A stretch of DNA of 64,000 bases from CAXBCP01 sp963974055 (GCA_963974055.1 CAXBCP010000025.1:1-64000), one strand, 5' to 3'. Positions 33,520 to 43,555 are shown, counted from the stretch's first letter. Notes: a model not told the origin generated them from the sequence alone. Program-made: numbers and translations.

Positions 33520-34536
33520 TCAGGTACGCCACCGCAGGGTCGACTCGGTAAGGGGATTCCGGAACGGCTGTCCGGCCTCGGCACTGCGTGCCCATTCGTT
33601 TTTGATCCTGAAATACCACTTGGCCTGCTGATCGGGCTGGCCGGTCAGACGCAGGTCCGGATTCCAGCGCAGACCCCGTGCCTGTTTTTCGAAAACGGCC
33701 CGGTCCTGTGCCAGAAAGGACCGGACAAACGGCATTGCCAGCGGCTTGAAAAGGGTCAGCCACGACATCGACCACCACATCAGGTGAGTCGTCAGGGTAC
33801 GGTTTTCGTCCAGCGGCGTGCAGGCGGTCATTCCACAATAAAAATTTGTGCCGGCGCGGATGTGTTCGATCCGGATTCCCGGCAGGGCGAAGGCGATGTG
33901 AACTTCGGGCGCGCCGCCGAGCAACCGGTAGATTCTGGAATTCGACGACGCCCGGTGCGACGTCATATCGAACCCGAGCGGCGTCGGCACGAATTTCTTT
34001 TCCTTGTCCCGCCGCTCTCCGGGCCGGCGCCACCACCAGGATTCATGGACGTGCGGCGTATGCGCGGGATCGATAAGCCCGACCACCGCGTGATCGATAT
34101 TCACCGGAAAGACCAGTTCATGGACGATCTGCGGGGCGGCGGTGCCGACATCGGGCACATCTGGAACCGGTGCGTCTGCGCCGTCACCGTCGCCGATCCA
34201 GATCCAGATCAGCCCCTGGCGTTCGCGCACCGGGAAAACCGGCACGGTAATCTTTGAAAGATCGACCGGGTCGTCTGCGACGAGAGCAGGAATCGATGTG
34301 CAGCGACCGTCCCGGCCGAAGGTCCAGCCATGGTAACAGCATTCGATATCGTCGCCGCGCATGCAGCCTTCGGATAGCGGCGCGCCGCGATGCGGACAGT
34401 TGTCGCGCAAAGCGAACGCCGTCCCGTCGGCGGTGCGACCGAACACGACCGGCGCACCGCAAATTTCGCGATGTACAAGCCGGCCCGCGCGGAGGTCGCG
34501 CGCGGCAATCCCGAAATACCAGATATTACGAAGCAT
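33520..34536 (-). CDS. Rieske 2Fe-2S aromatic ring-hydroxylating oxygenase (alpha subunit)
   Basis: 338 residues. The N-terminal Rieske domain has C47-x-H49 and C66-x2-H69 (NCPHRG and CCYHGW). The catalytic domain has the non-haem iron motif LIDPAHTPHVHESWW with two histidines and nearby Asp. It resembles vanillate demethylase/PaO-type oxygenases that need a separate reductase; none is adjacent. It follows the universal stress protein gene by 21 nt. The substrate is unknown, and its link to the TauE genes of the same operon is unexplained. Confidence 0.86.
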   Translation of the reverse strand: MLRNIWYFGIAARDLRAGRLVHREICGAPVVFGRTADGTAFALRDNCPHRGAPLSEGCMRGDDIECCYHGWTFGRDGRCTSIPALVADDPVDLSKITVPVFPVRERQGLIWIWIGDGDGADAPVPDVPDVGTAAPQIVHELVFPVNIDHAVVGLIDPAHTPHVHESWWWRRPGERRDKEKKFVPTPLGFDMTSHRASSNSRIYRLLGGAPEVHIAFALPGIRIEHIRAGTNFYCGMTACTPLDENRTLTTHLMWWSMSWLTLFKPLAMPFVRSFLAQDRAVFEKQARGLRWNPDLRLTGQPDQQAKWYFRIKNEWARSAEAGQPFRNPLTESTLRWRT

Positions 34537-34557
34537 CGGTGAAATGGCCGGCGGCGT

Positions 34558-35103
34558 TCAGGTCAGCAGGTCGAGCTGTTCGGGCGTCAGCGTCCCGGGA
34601 ACGATCGTGATCGGGATCGGAAACTTGCCCGACATCTTGCCGGCGATCGACGACACCAGCGGACCGGGGCCCTTTTTGTCTGTCCCGGCGCCAAGCACCA
34701 GGATGGAAATGCGCGGCTCTTCCTCGATCAGCGCCATGATCGTCTCGGCGGGCTTGCCTTCGCGGACGTAGAGAGACGGCAGTTCGCCGGTCCATTCCTG
34801 CACCTGAGACGAATGTTTCTGCAGAAAGCCCTCGGCTTCGGCACGCGCTTCTTCGCGCATCTTTTCCTCGACCGCCATCCAGTGCTGAAATTCCGCCGGT
34901 TCCATAATATACAGCAGGGCGAGACGTCCGGCGGTGCGGCGCGCACGGCAGGCCGCGAAATAGATCGCGTTCAGGCATTCTTCGGTATTGTCGACGACGC
35001 ACAGAAAGACCCGGTCGCTCCGCTGGGACGGATCGGGCGGGGCCTCGGAATCCAGGACCGGATCGACCGGCATATTGTCGGTAGCGTCAGTTTCGTCAGT
35101 CAT
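34558..35103 (-). CDS. Universal stress protein (UspA family)
   Basis: 181 residues from MTDETDAT. A polar N-terminal extension of about 30 residues precedes the Usp domain (VFLCVVDNTEECLNAIYFA, then ISILVLGAGTDKKGPGPLVS with the G-rich nucleotide loop). Role in stress adaptation, with no defined reaction. It begins 2 nt after the TIGR02186 gene and is followed by the Rieske gene, so it is part of a five-gene operon. Confidence 0.86.
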   Translation of the reverse strand: MTDETDATDNMPVDPVLDSEAPPDPSQRSDRVFLCVVDNTEECLNAIYFAACRARRTAGRLALLYIMEPAEFQHWMAVEEKMREEARAEAEGFLQKHSSQVQEWTGELPSLYVREGKPAETIMALIEEEPRISILVLGAGTDKKGPGPLVSSIAGKMSGKFPIPITIVPGTLTPEQLDLLT

Positions 35104-35105
35104 GA

Positions 35106-35879
35106 TCACGCTCTCCGGAAGATGACGCCTGCCAACCAGCCTGCCACAAGCGCAATTGCAATGGCAATCGCACCGTACCATGCGGCGTGGTTGTGGGCGA
35201 AATCGAAGATTTTGGCTTCGAGGCCGACCTTGTGCACGGTCAGCGGCGTCTCTTCGCTGCTGACATGGCGGCCGTCCTTGAACAGGTGAACGGTAACGAG
35301 GTAATCGCCGATCGGAACGTTGACCGGAAACGGAATATTCGAGCGAAAGAGGCGGCCGCGGATAATCTGGATATCCGAAATATCCTCGCTATAGAGCTGA
35401 TGAATTTTCTTGTTGCGGATCAGCGCGTCGCGAAAGGTCAGGATACTCTCGGGCTGCCGCTTCGACCGGGTGAACAGATTGACTCGGTCGACGCCGATCT
35501 GATGCCGGGACAGGACCCGGGCCGTCGCAATCTCGGTAAGCGGTTTCGACGCAGCAATACGGTAATACGCCGGCGCGCCCTCGAACGTGACCGAGGCCCC
35601 GTTGACCCAGATTCCCGCAACCCGTTCCTTGCGGCGCACGATCTCGTCACGCTCCGGGCCGACGACGGTGACGACAATATCGCCATAGCCTTCGGTCGCC
35701 CCGAACAGGAGCAGGTCGGCGCCGGTAAACCCGGTCGAGATCGCAACTTCCCGGGTCGACAGGTCTGCAACGATGCTCTGCGCATGGGCCGGTCGCTGTG
35801 CCGGCGCGATTGCGCAGAACAGCAGCACGGCCAGCAGAATCCGGCCCGGACAACAGCGCGGGAACAGGGCCGCGGCCAT
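35106..35879 (-). CDS. TIGR02186 family membrane-anchored protein
   Basis: 257 residues. A signal peptide (LLAVLLFCAIAPAQRPAHAQ) precedes a beta-rich extracytoplasmic domain, with LLFGATEGYGDIVVTVVGP typical of the family. A single C-terminal helix (WYGAIAIAIALVAGWLAG) ends in a basic RRA tail. Its ATG shares a base with the TauE stop (TGATG), so the two are translationally coupled. Family members travel with TauE/SafE permeases and probably act with them; the function is unknown. Confidence 0.83.
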   Translation of the reverse strand: MAAALFPRCCPGRILLAVLLFCAIAPAQRPAHAQSIVADLSTREVAISTGFTGADLLLFGATEGYGDIVVTVVGPERDEIVRRKERVAGIWVNGASVTFEGAPAYYRIAASKPLTEIATARVLSRHQIGVDRVNLFTRSKRQPESILTFRDALIRNKKIHQLYSEDISDIQIIRGRLFRSNIPFPVNVPIGDYLVTVHLFKDGRHVSSEETPLTVHKVGLEAKIFDFAHNHAAWYGAIAIAIALVAGWLAGVIFRRA

Positions 35880-36799
35880 CAGTGCCCACCCCCGAAGCCG
35901 AGAGAATAGATATCGTCCGGCGTCGCGATCAGCGTCCACGCGACGCGCGCACAGACCGCCAGCACGATCAGGCCGAGCGCCACGCGTACTTCCTCGCCGC
36001 GGAGGCGCGTGCCGACGCGCGCGCCGATCTGAGCGCCAACGACACTGCCGATCACGAGAAGCATTGCGAGCACGATATCGACGGTCTGGTTGTTGACCGA
36101 TTGCAGAAAAGTGACGTTCGCGGTGACGAACACGATCTGGAACAGCGACGTGCCGACCACCACCGAGGTCGGCATGCCGAGCAGGTAAATCATCGCCGGA
36201 ACCATCACGAAACCGCCGCCGACGCCCATGATCGCGGCAAGGATACCGACGAAAACACCGATGCCGAGGGGCAGCAGCGCACTGATATAGAGCTTCGAAC
36301 GGCGGAACCGCATCTTGAACGGCAGCCCGTGCAGCCATGTGTGGTGGTGAAGCTTGCGCTTGGGCGCCGACGGATTGCGGCTGCGAAACCAGGCACGGAT
36401 GCTTTCGACCACCATCAGCAGGCCGACAATGCCGAGAAACAGGACATAGGATACCGCGATCACGAAATCGATCTGGCCGATGCCGCGCAGGAAGGTGAAC
36501 AGCCAGACACCCAGGGTCGAACCGACGAAACCGCCGATCATCAGCACGACGCCCATTCGGATATCGACATTGCCGCGCCGCCAATGCGCCAGCGCGCCCG
36601 AAACGGATGCGGCGACCACCTGGTTGGCTTCGGTCCCGACCGCCACCGCCGGCGGGACACCGATAAAGATGAGCAGCGGCGTCATCAAAAAGCCGCCGCC
36701 GACGCCGAACATGCCCGACAGAAAACCCACTGCACCGCCAAGCCCAAGCAGCATGAAAGCGTTGAGCGACATCTCGGCAATCGGCAAATAGATCTGCAT
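35879..36799 (-). CDS. Sulfite exporter TauE/SafE family permease (copy 1)
   Basis: 306 residues, about eight membrane helices. Two half-repeats each start with a GMFGVGGGF / IMGVGGGFV glycine signature. A cytoplasmic basic loop (about 145-175, RNPSAPKRKLHHHTW) separates them. The family exports sulfite, sulfoacetate or related anions. It is a close paralogue of the next gene upstream and is coupled to the TIGR02186 gene. Confidence 0.9.
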   Translation of the reverse strand: MQIYLPIAEMSLNAFMLLGLGGAVGFLSGMFGVGGGFLMTPLLIFIGVPPAVAVGTEANQVVAASVSGALAHWRRGNVDIRMGVVLMIGGFVGSTLGVWLFTFLRGIGQIDFVIAVSYVLFLGIVGLLMVVESIRAWFRSRNPSAPKRKLHHHTWLHGLPFKMRFRRSKLYISALLPLGIGVFVGILAAIMGVGGGFVMVPAMIYLLGMPTSVVVGTSLFQIVFVTANVTFLQSVNNQTVDIVLAMLLVIGSVVGAQIGARVGTRLRGEEVRVALGLIVLAVCARVAWTLIATPDDIYSLGFGGGH

Positions 36800-36971
36800 T
36801 TTCCGGGTCTGCCTGGTCCGCGGTCATTACTGAAAACGCTTCGTCCGGCACCGGTCACGAACGAACCGGCGGACGGGGGAACCTTTTTGCGACGATCCGC
36901 CCGGCGACGCAAGGGGAACCGCGCAGAATTCCCGCGACAGCACGCCGCAGGACCAGTGCCTGAAGCCGGGC

Positions 36972-37898
36972 TCATCCGGCGACCGGCCCGGCGACGGAAT
37001 AGAGATCGTCGGGCACCGCAAACAGCGTCCATGCGACGCGGATACAGACGGCGAGCACGATCAGCCCGAGCGCGATCCGCATTTCTTCGCCGCGCAGGCG
37101 GCCGGCGATGCGCGAACCGATCTGTGCGCCGAGCACGCTGCCGGCCACGAGAAGCAGCGCCAGCACGATATCCACCGAATTATTCTGGGTCGCCTGCAGA
37201 AAGGTGACATTCGCGGTCACGAATACGATCTGGAACAGCGACGTGCCGACCACCACCGAGGTCGGCATGCCGAGCAGATAGATCATCGCCGGAACAGCCA
37301 CGAACCCGCCGCCGACCCCCATGATTGCCGACAGGATACCGACCGCAACGCCGACGCCAAGCGGCAGCAGCGCGCTGATATAGAGCTTCGAGCGGCGGAA
37401 CCGCATCTTGAACGGCAGCCCGTGCAGCCAGATATGGTAATGCAGCTTGCGGCGGGGCGCCGACGGATTGCGGTTGCGGAACCACGACCGTACGCTTTCG
37501 ATCACCATCAGCACGCCGATGATCCCCAGAAAAAAGACATAGAAGACGCCGATCGCGACATCGATCTGACCGGCGGCTTCGAGCAACGTGAATATCCAGG
37601 TACCCACCGTCGATCCACCGAAACCGCCGATCAGCAGCAGGATCCCCATCCGGAAATCGATATTGCCGCGGCGCCAATGCGCCAGAGCACCCGATACCGA
37701 CGCTGCGACCACCTGGTTGGCGCCGGTTGCGACGGCGACCACCGGCGGAACGCCGATAAAAATCAGCATCGGCGTCATCAGAAAACCGCCGCCGACGCCG
37801 AACATGCCCGACAACAGGCCGATCGCCCCGCCAAGCCCGAGCAGGACGAAAACGTCGAGGGAAATTTCTGCGATCGGCAAATAAATCTGCATGGGCAA
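36972..37898 (-). CDS. Sulfite exporter TauE/SafE family permease (copy 2)
   Basis: 308 residues. By eye roughly three quarters of positions match copy 1, including the whole LHGLPFKMRFRRSKLYISAL stretch and both glycine signatures. The basic loop reads APRRKLHYH instead of APKRKLHHH. It lies 172 nt upstream of copy 1 on the same strand, so a tandem duplication is clear. The first two codons (MPM) give two possible starts. No regulator is adjacent. Confidence 0.9.
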   Translation of the reverse strand: MPMQIYLPIAEISLDVFVLLGLGGAIGLLSGMFGVGGGFLMTPMLIFIGVPPVVAVATGANQVVAASVSGALAHWRRGNIDFRMGILLLIGGFGGSTVGTWIFTLLEAAGQIDVAIGVFYVFFLGIIGVLMVIESVRSWFRNRNPSAPRRKLHYHIWLHGLPFKMRFRRSKLYISALLPLGVGVAVGILSAIMGVGGGFVAVPAMIYLLGMPTSVVVGTSLFQIVFVTANVTFLQATQNNSVDIVLALLLVAGSVLGAQIGSRIAGRLRGEEMRIALGLIVLAVCIRVAWTLFAVPDDLYSVAGPVAG

Positions 37899-38059
37899 CT
37901 GTATCGTGCATATGGAAGCGCGACCGGCCCGGAAGGCGGGTGCGATTGCGCATATGTGCGCCCATTAATGCTGCACCGCAACATCGACGGGGAAACAGCT
38001 TTGCTTCTGCGACCTTACGCCGCAAAAACAGGCCCCGGCCGCGAACGGACCGGTCAAAA

Positions 38060-39058
38060 TTACGAAGAGATCAGGCCCACGATTTCATGAATGTCGCGCA
38101 GAACCGGTTCGGTAATCGCCCGCGCCCGCACGGCGCCGTCTGCCAGGATGGCGTCGATATGCGCGGGGTCGGCCATCAGTTTGCGCATTTCGTCCGAAAT
38201 CGGCGCAAGTTTCTCTATCGCGAGATCGGCAAGCGCGGGTTTGAAATCGCCAAAACCGCGACCCCCGAATTCGCCGATGACGTCGGCGGAGCTCATCCCG
38301 GCAAGGGCGGCATAGATTCCGACAAGATTCGACGCTTCCGGTCGGCCTTCGAGACCGTCCAGGTCCGAGGGCAGGGGTTCGGGGTCGGTTTTCGCCCGTC
38401 GGATTTTCTTGGAAATTTCGTCCGCCGTATCGGTAAACGTAATCCGCGACTGGTCGGACGGGTCGGACTTAGACATTTTTTTTGCGCCATCGCGCAGGCT
38501 CATCACACGGGTCGCCTCGCCGAAGATCAGCGGTTCGACCAGCGGGAAGAACTCGACGCCGAAATCGCTGTTGAACTTCTGAGCGATGTCGCGGGTCAGT
38601 TCCAGGTGCTGCTTCTGGTCCTCGCCGACCGGCACATGGGTCGCCTTGTAGGCCATGATGTCGGCAGCCATCAGGTTGGGATAGGCATACAGGCCGACCG
38701 ACGCGTTCTCGCGGTGTTTACCGGCCTTTTCCTTGAACTGGGTCATCCGGTTCAACCAGCCGAGCCGGGCAATGCAGTTGAATATCCAGGCAAGCTGGGC
38801 GTGGGCCGGCACCTGGCTCTGATTGAAGATGATGCTGCCCTTGGGATCGATCCCGGCGGCGAGAAACGCGGCCGTGACCTCGCGCGTGTTGTTGACCAGC
38901 TCTTTCGGGTCCTGCCACACGGTAATTGCATGCAGATCGACGACGCAGTAAACGCATTCATAGTCGTTTTGCAGGCCGACAAAATTCCGGATCGCACCGA
39001 GATAATTGCCGAGGTGGAGATTTCCGGTCGGCTGCACGCCGGAGAAGATCCGGTTCAT
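38060..39058 (-). CDS. trpS: Tryptophanyl-tRNA synthetase
   Basis: 332 residues, the usual class I length. The HIGH-type motif is PTGNLHLGNYLGAI and the KMSKS loop is intact (GAKKMSKSDPSD). It charges tRNA-Trp. Its start is 41 nt after the murJ stop, so it ends the mutS-glnD-murJ-trpS gene string common in related bacteria. Confidence 0.97.
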   Translation of the reverse strand: MNRIFSGVQPTGNLHLGNYLGAIRNFVGLQNDYECVYCVVDLHAITVWQDPKELVNNTREVTAAFLAAGIDPKGSIIFNQSQVPAHAQLAWIFNCIARLGWLNRMTQFKEKAGKHRENASVGLYAYPNLMAADIMAYKATHVPVGEDQKQHLELTRDIAQKFNSDFGVEFFPLVEPLIFGEATRVMSLRDGAKKMSKSDPSDQSRITFTDTADEISKKIRRAKTDPEPLPSDLDGLEGRPEASNLVGIYAALAGMSSADVIGEFGGRGFGDFKPALADLAIEKLAPISDEMRKLMADPAHIDAILADGAVRARAITEPVLRDIHEIVGLISS

Positions 39059-39099
39059 CCTGATATTTCCCGTGATGTGAAGGCGCGCGGGTTATCGCC

Positions 39100-40650
39100 T
39101 CAACGCGCGGAACGGTCAAGCAGGCGCTTGATATCCGTCAGCCGCGCCGCGCCGAACCCGACGGCCGCACCGGCAAAAACCGCAAGACCGAGCGCCACAA
39201 GAACGGCCAGCACCACTGCCGCGCGTACCGGGTCAGCCGCCACGATTCCCGCCAGGGCGTCGAACGCGAACCACAGAATCCCGGCCATCGCGGCACTGGC
39301 CAGCAGCGTCCGCGGCACGGCACGCCGCAGCCGCGCATCGGCGGCGAAATGACCCCGCCGGGACAGCATCCATGCAAGAAGCCCGGCATTCACCCACGCC
39401 GATATCGCCGTCGCCAGCGCGATGCCGACATGCTGAAGCGGGCCCATCAGGACAAGATTGAGAACAAGGTTGATGGCGACACAGAACGCGGCGACTTTAA
39501 CCGGCGTCGCCGTGTCCTCGCGGGCGAAAAACCCCGGCGCAAGCACCTTGATCAGAACATAGGCGGGCAGGCCCAGCGCGTAGGCCGCAAGCGCGGCAGA
39601 CGTCGCCACCGTTTCCGACGCGCCGAACGCGCCGCGTTCGAACAGCACGGACACGACAAGGTCGGGCATCACCATCAGCGCCGCGGCGGCCGGCAGCGTC
39701 AGCAGAAGCGCAAATTCAAGCGCCCGGTTCATGCTGCCTGCGGCGGCGGCATCGTCGCCCGCGCGCAGTTGACGCGACAGGAGCGGCAGCAGCGCGGTGC
39801 CGACGGCCACCCCGATGACCCCCAGGGGCAACTGGTTTACGCGGTCGGCGTAGTACAGAAACGAGACCGACCCCCGCGGCAACAGCGAGGCAATGACCAC
39901 GTCGATCAGCAGATTGATCTGGACGACGCCTGCGCCGATCACGCCGGGCAGCATCAGGTACAGCAGGCGCCGGACCCGCGGGGTCAGACGGGGACGCAGC
40001 AGGCGCAGCCGGAATTCGGCGCGGTGACAGGCGACAATCAGCCAGACGAACTGTGCCGCCCCGGCCGCGGCGACCCCCCAGGCGAGCGCATGGCCGGGGG
40101 TTTCCACAAACGGCGACAGACCGAGGATCGCCGCGATCAGACACAGGTTCAGGATAATGGGCGTTGCGGCGGCGGCGGCGAACCGGCCGAGCGCATTCAG
40201 CACCCCGCCGAGCTGCGAGACCAGCGAGATAAACATCAGATACGGGAACGTTACCTGCGCAAGCTGCACGGCGAGACCGAACCGGTATGGGTCGTCTGCG
40301 AATCCCGGGGCGAACCCGTACATCACCCACGGCATCGCCACCTGCAATGCCGTCACGAAGAACAGCAGCGTCACGACGAAGACCGACAGCACTTCTTCGG
40401 CAAAACCGCGCGCAGCATCGCGGCCGCCTTCGGCCATGTGGCGCGTAAAAAGCGGCACAAAAGCGGCGTTGAACGCACCTTCGGCAAACAGCCGGCGAAA
40501 AAAATTCGGCAGCTTGAACGCGACGAAAAACGCATCCGCCACCGGCCCTGCGCCCAGCGTCGCGGCGATCAGGATATCGCGGGCGAACCCGAGCAGACGG
40601 CTGATCATCGTGTAACCGCCGACGGTGGCGATGGACCGGAGAAGCGCCAT
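39100..40650 (-). CDS. murJ: Lipid II flippase MurJ
   Basis: 516 residues from MALLRSIATVGGYTM. About 14 membrane helices, with the N-terminal motif GGYTMISRLLGFARD and the substrate-cavity region GPVADAFFVAFKLPNFFRR. It flips undecaprenyl-linked peptidoglycan precursors across the inner membrane. The frame is open 107 codons upstream, but that part is not conserved. It lies between glnD and trpS. Confidence 0.96.
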   Translation of the reverse strand: MALLRSIATVGGYTMISRLLGFARDILIAATLGAGPVADAFFVAFKLPNFFRRLFAEGAFNAAFVPLFTRHMAEGGRDAARGFAEEVLSVFVVTLLFFVTALQVAMPWVMYGFAPGFADDPYRFGLAVQLAQVTFPYLMFISLVSQLGGVLNALGRFAAAAATPIILNLCLIAAILGLSPFVETPGHALAWGVAAAGAAQFVWLIVACHRAEFRLRLLRPRLTPRVRRLLYLMLPGVIGAGVVQINLLIDVVIASLLPRGSVSFLYYADRVNQLPLGVIGVAVGTALLPLLSRQLRAGDDAAAAGSMNRALEFALLLTLPAAAALMVMPDLVVSVLFERGAFGASETVATSAALAAYALGLPAYVLIKVLAPGFFAREDTATPVKVAAFCVAINLVLNLVLMGPLQHVGIALATAISAWVNAGLLAWMLSRRGHFAADARLRRAVPRTLLASAAMAGILWFAFDALAGIVAADPVRAAVVLAVLVALGLAVFAGAAVGFGAARLTDIKRLLDRSAR

Positions 40651-40759
40651 GGGCGTGCCTATTTCTCCGCAACGCGGGATTCGATGCCGGCGCCGGCGGA
40701 ATATCGAAGCAGAACGGCCGTCACTGTGCGGACAAAATGGGACAGAACGAAGGCACGCT

Positions 40760-43555
40760 TTATTCCGCCGCTGCCGCTTTTGGGCTATCCGGCGCCACCG
40801 GTACCGATGCTGCCGGCGGCAGGGCGGCATCTGCATTCTGCATGACCGCCAGCAGCGCCGCGCGGATCTGCGCCAGCTTGCTTTCGTGCGATATCTGCAG
40901 ACCGAACACGTCCTTGACGTAGAACACGTCCACGGCCGCCTCGCCGAAGGTGCTGATATGGGCCGAGGCAATCTGCAGGTTCAGGGCCGACAGGGCACGC
41001 GTCAGATCGTAGACCAGCCCTTTGCGGTCCCGTCCGTTGACCTCGATCACGGTATGCGAGCGGCTGGCGGCGTTGTCGATCAGCACGCGGGGGGCGACCT
41101 TGAATACCCGCATCCGGCTGGGCAGGCCATCGTCCTTCTTCAGTTCCTCGCGCGGGCGCAAACGGCCGGCCAGGGTCTGGTCGATCCGCGCATACAGGCG
41201 GGCCAGCTTGTCGGTGCGGTCGAAGGGTGTGCCGTTCTCGTCCTGCACCCAGAACGTGTCCAGCGCCATGCCGTCGGACATCGTGAAAATCTTCGCGTCC
41301 ACGATGCTGGCGCCGCTGACCGCCATAGCGCCGGCTATTCGGGAAAACAGGCCCGGATGATCGTGCGCGTAGATGGTGATTTCGGTCACGCCCTTGAAGC
41401 TGTCGATCCGGTTCTTGATGGTCAGCGGCTCGGCGCGCGATTCGGCCTCCCGGGCGATGCGGGCGTGCCAGGCCAGGGTGTCGGGATCGAAGGACAGCCA
41501 GTAGGACGGATAGCCGCGCGCGATGTGGGCGTCCACCGCCTCCACCGGCAGGTCGGTGAGGCGGTCGCGCATTTCCTGCTTCGCATGTTCGATCCGGGCT
41601 TCGCGGCCGCCGGTGGAATGCCCGCCGGTCAGACGTTCCTCGGCCGCTTCATAGAGATCGCGGAGCAGGGCCGCTTTCCAGGCATTCCAGACATTCGGGC
41701 CGACGGCACGGATATCGGCCGCCGTCAGGATCAGCAGCAGGCGCAGCCGTTCGACGGACTGAACGACGGCGCAGAAATCCGTAATCGTCTGCGGGTCGTT
41801 GATATCGCGCCGGAATGCCGTGTTGCTCATCAGCAGATGATGGCGCACCAGCCATTCGACGGTTTCGGTTTCCTCGTCGCTCAGCCCGAAGCGGGGGCAA
41901 AGTTCCAGCGCGACATCGGCGCCGAGTTCGGAATGATCGCCGCCACGGCCCTTGGCGATGTCGTGCAGCAGGACGGCAACATACAGGGCGCGGCGCGACT
42001 GGATCTTGTGGATGACCTCCGTCGAGATCGGCATTTCCTCGCCGAACCGGTTGTTTTCGATATCGTGCAGGATGCCGATGGCGAAGATCGTATGCTCGTC
42101 GACCGTATACACATGGTACATGTCGTGCTGCATCTGCGCGACGACACGACCGAAATCCGGCACGAAACGGCCGAATACGCCGGCCTCGTTCAGCCGCCGC
42201 AGGGTCAGTTGCGGATCCGTCCTGGACGTCAGCATCTCGATGAACAGACGGTTCGCTTCCGGGTCGTCGCGAATTTCATCTATCGCGTGCAGATTCCGCG
42301 TAATCGACCGCAGGGCCTTCGGGTGGACGTCGAGCTGGGCTTCCTGGGCGGCATGGAACAGCCGCAGAATTTTCTCGGGTTCCTTGCTGATTTCGCCGCG
42401 GCGCACGGTCAGCCAGCCGCCCTCGACATCGAATCCGTCGACCGATTTCTGGAACAGCCCGAGCGACGGCAGCCGAAATTTCGGTTTGCGCTGATGTTCC
42501 GCTTCGAGCGCCGCGCAGAAAATCCGGGTCAGGTCGCCGATCTCCTTGGCGATCAGGTAATAGTGCTTCATAAAACGTTCGACCCCGCGCGCGCCGGCGC
42601 GATCGCGATACCCCAGCAACCCGGCGATCTCGGGCTGTGTATCGAAGGTCAGCCGGTCTTCGCCACGGCCGGCGAGATAATGCAGATGACACCGGACGTC
42701 CCACATGAAGCGGTGCGCGCGGGCGAAACGGTTTGCTTCCTTCTTGGTCAGCACGCCGCGGTCGACGACATTGGCGACCTCATCGACCTTGTACAGATAC
42801 TTGGCGATCCAGTAGAGCGTCTGCAGGTCGCGCAGCCCGCCCTTGCCTTCCTTGATGTTCGGTTCGAGCACATAGCGCGACCCTCCCATTTTTTCGTGGC
42901 GGGCATCGCGCTCGGCGAGTTTCTCCTCGACGAATTCGGGACCGGAGGAATCGGCGACTTCGGCGTAAAACCGCCGGCGCATTTCGTTATAGATCTTCCG
43001 GTCGCCCCAGAGATAGCGCGATTCCAGCATCGCGGTGCGGATGGTCAGGTCGCTCCGCGCAAGGCGGATACATTCGTCGATCGACCGCGTGGCCTGGCCG
43101 ACCTTCAGTTTCAGGTCCCACAGCATGTACAGGATGTATTCGATCACCTGTTCCTGACGCGCGGTTTCCTTGTAGGGCAGGATGAAAAGCAAATCGATAT
43201 CGGAATATGGCGCAAGTTCGCCCCGCCCGTATCCGCCAACGGCGGCGACGCACAGACGCTCGCCCTCGGTCGGGTTCGCCGCCGGATAGACTTGGTCGGT
43301 CGCGAAATCGTAGATCAGGCGGATGATCTGGTCTGCCAGGAACGACAGGGCCGCGGCGACCTCTTCGCCATTCGCCTCGCCGGCATCGAACCTGCGGCGG
43401 ACTTCCGTCCGGCCATGTTCCATGGCCGCCTTGAGCAGGTCGAGGAACGCGCCACGCACCTGTTGCGGCGATGATTCGCCGGCAAACAGCTGGTCGATTT
43501 CACCGACAAGGGCGGCGCGGTCGATAATCCGGCGCTGCTTGGGTATCGAAGGCAT
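40760..43555 (-). CDS. glnD: Bifunctional uridylyltransferase / uridylyl-removing enzyme (PII)
   Basis: 931 residues from MPSIPKQRR, with an alternative start 13 codons upstream. The nucleotidyltransferase domain shows GGYGRGELAPYSDIDLLFI. The HD hydrolase domain shows LLHDIAKGRGGDHSELG. Two C-terminal ACT domains sense glutamine. It uridylylates and deuridylylates PII to control nitrogen metabolism. Usually next to mutS in alphaproteobacteria; here a TauD-LysR pair lies between. Confidence 0.97.
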   Translation of the reverse strand: MPSIPKQRRIIDRAALVGEIDQLFAGESSPQQVRGAFLDLLKAAMEHGRTEVRRRFDAGEANGEEVAAALSFLADQIIRLIYDFATDQVYPAANPTEGERLCVAAVGGYGRGELAPYSDIDLLFILPYKETARQEQVIEYILYMLWDLKLKVGQATRSIDECIRLARSDLTIRTAMLESRYLWGDRKIYNEMRRRFYAEVADSSGPEFVEEKLAERDARHEKMGGSRYVLEPNIKEGKGGLRDLQTLYWIAKYLYKVDEVANVVDRGVLTKKEANRFARAHRFMWDVRCHLHYLAGRGEDRLTFDTQPEIAGLLGYRDRAGARGVERFMKHYYLIAKEIGDLTRIFCAALEAEHQRKPKFRLPSLGLFQKSVDGFDVEGGWLTVRRGEISKEPEKILRLFHAAQEAQLDVHPKALRSITRNLHAIDEIRDDPEANRLFIEMLTSRTDPQLTLRRLNEAGVFGRFVPDFGRVVAQMQHDMYHVYTVDEHTIFAIGILHDIENNRFGEEMPISTEVIHKIQSRRALYVAVLLHDIAKGRGGDHSELGADVALELCPRFGLSDEETETVEWLVRHHLLMSNTAFRRDINDPQTITDFCAVVQSVERLRLLLILTAADIRAVGPNVWNAWKAALLRDLYEAAEERLTGGHSTGGREARIEHAKQEMRDRLTDLPVEAVDAHIARGYPSYWLSFDPDTLAWHARIAREAESRAEPLTIKNRIDSFKGVTEITIYAHDHPGLFSRIAGAMAVSGASIVDAKIFTMSDGMALDTFWVQDENGTPFDRTDKLARLYARIDQTLAGRLRPREELKKDDGLPSRMRVFKVAPRVLIDNAASRSHTVIEVNGRDRKGLVYDLTRALSALNLQIASAHISTFGEAAVDVFYVKDVFGLQISHESKLAQIRAALLAVMQNADAALPPAASVPVAPDSPKAAAAE

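Noticed and set aside
35106..36851. A single minus-strand open frame of 581 codons
   Set aside because: Only its last 257 codons are the TIGR02186 gene; the first part is out-of-frame sequence of the TauE gene and lacks protein features.
38020..38059. Terminator after trpS
   Set aside because: GC-rich repeats and TTTTT are present, but only a 4-5 bp stem can be drawn.
40651..40971. Upstream extension of murJ by 107 codons
   Set aside because: The segment is Arg/Cys-rich, overlaps glnD's end out of frame and has no MurJ homology; MALLRSIATVGGYT is the family start.
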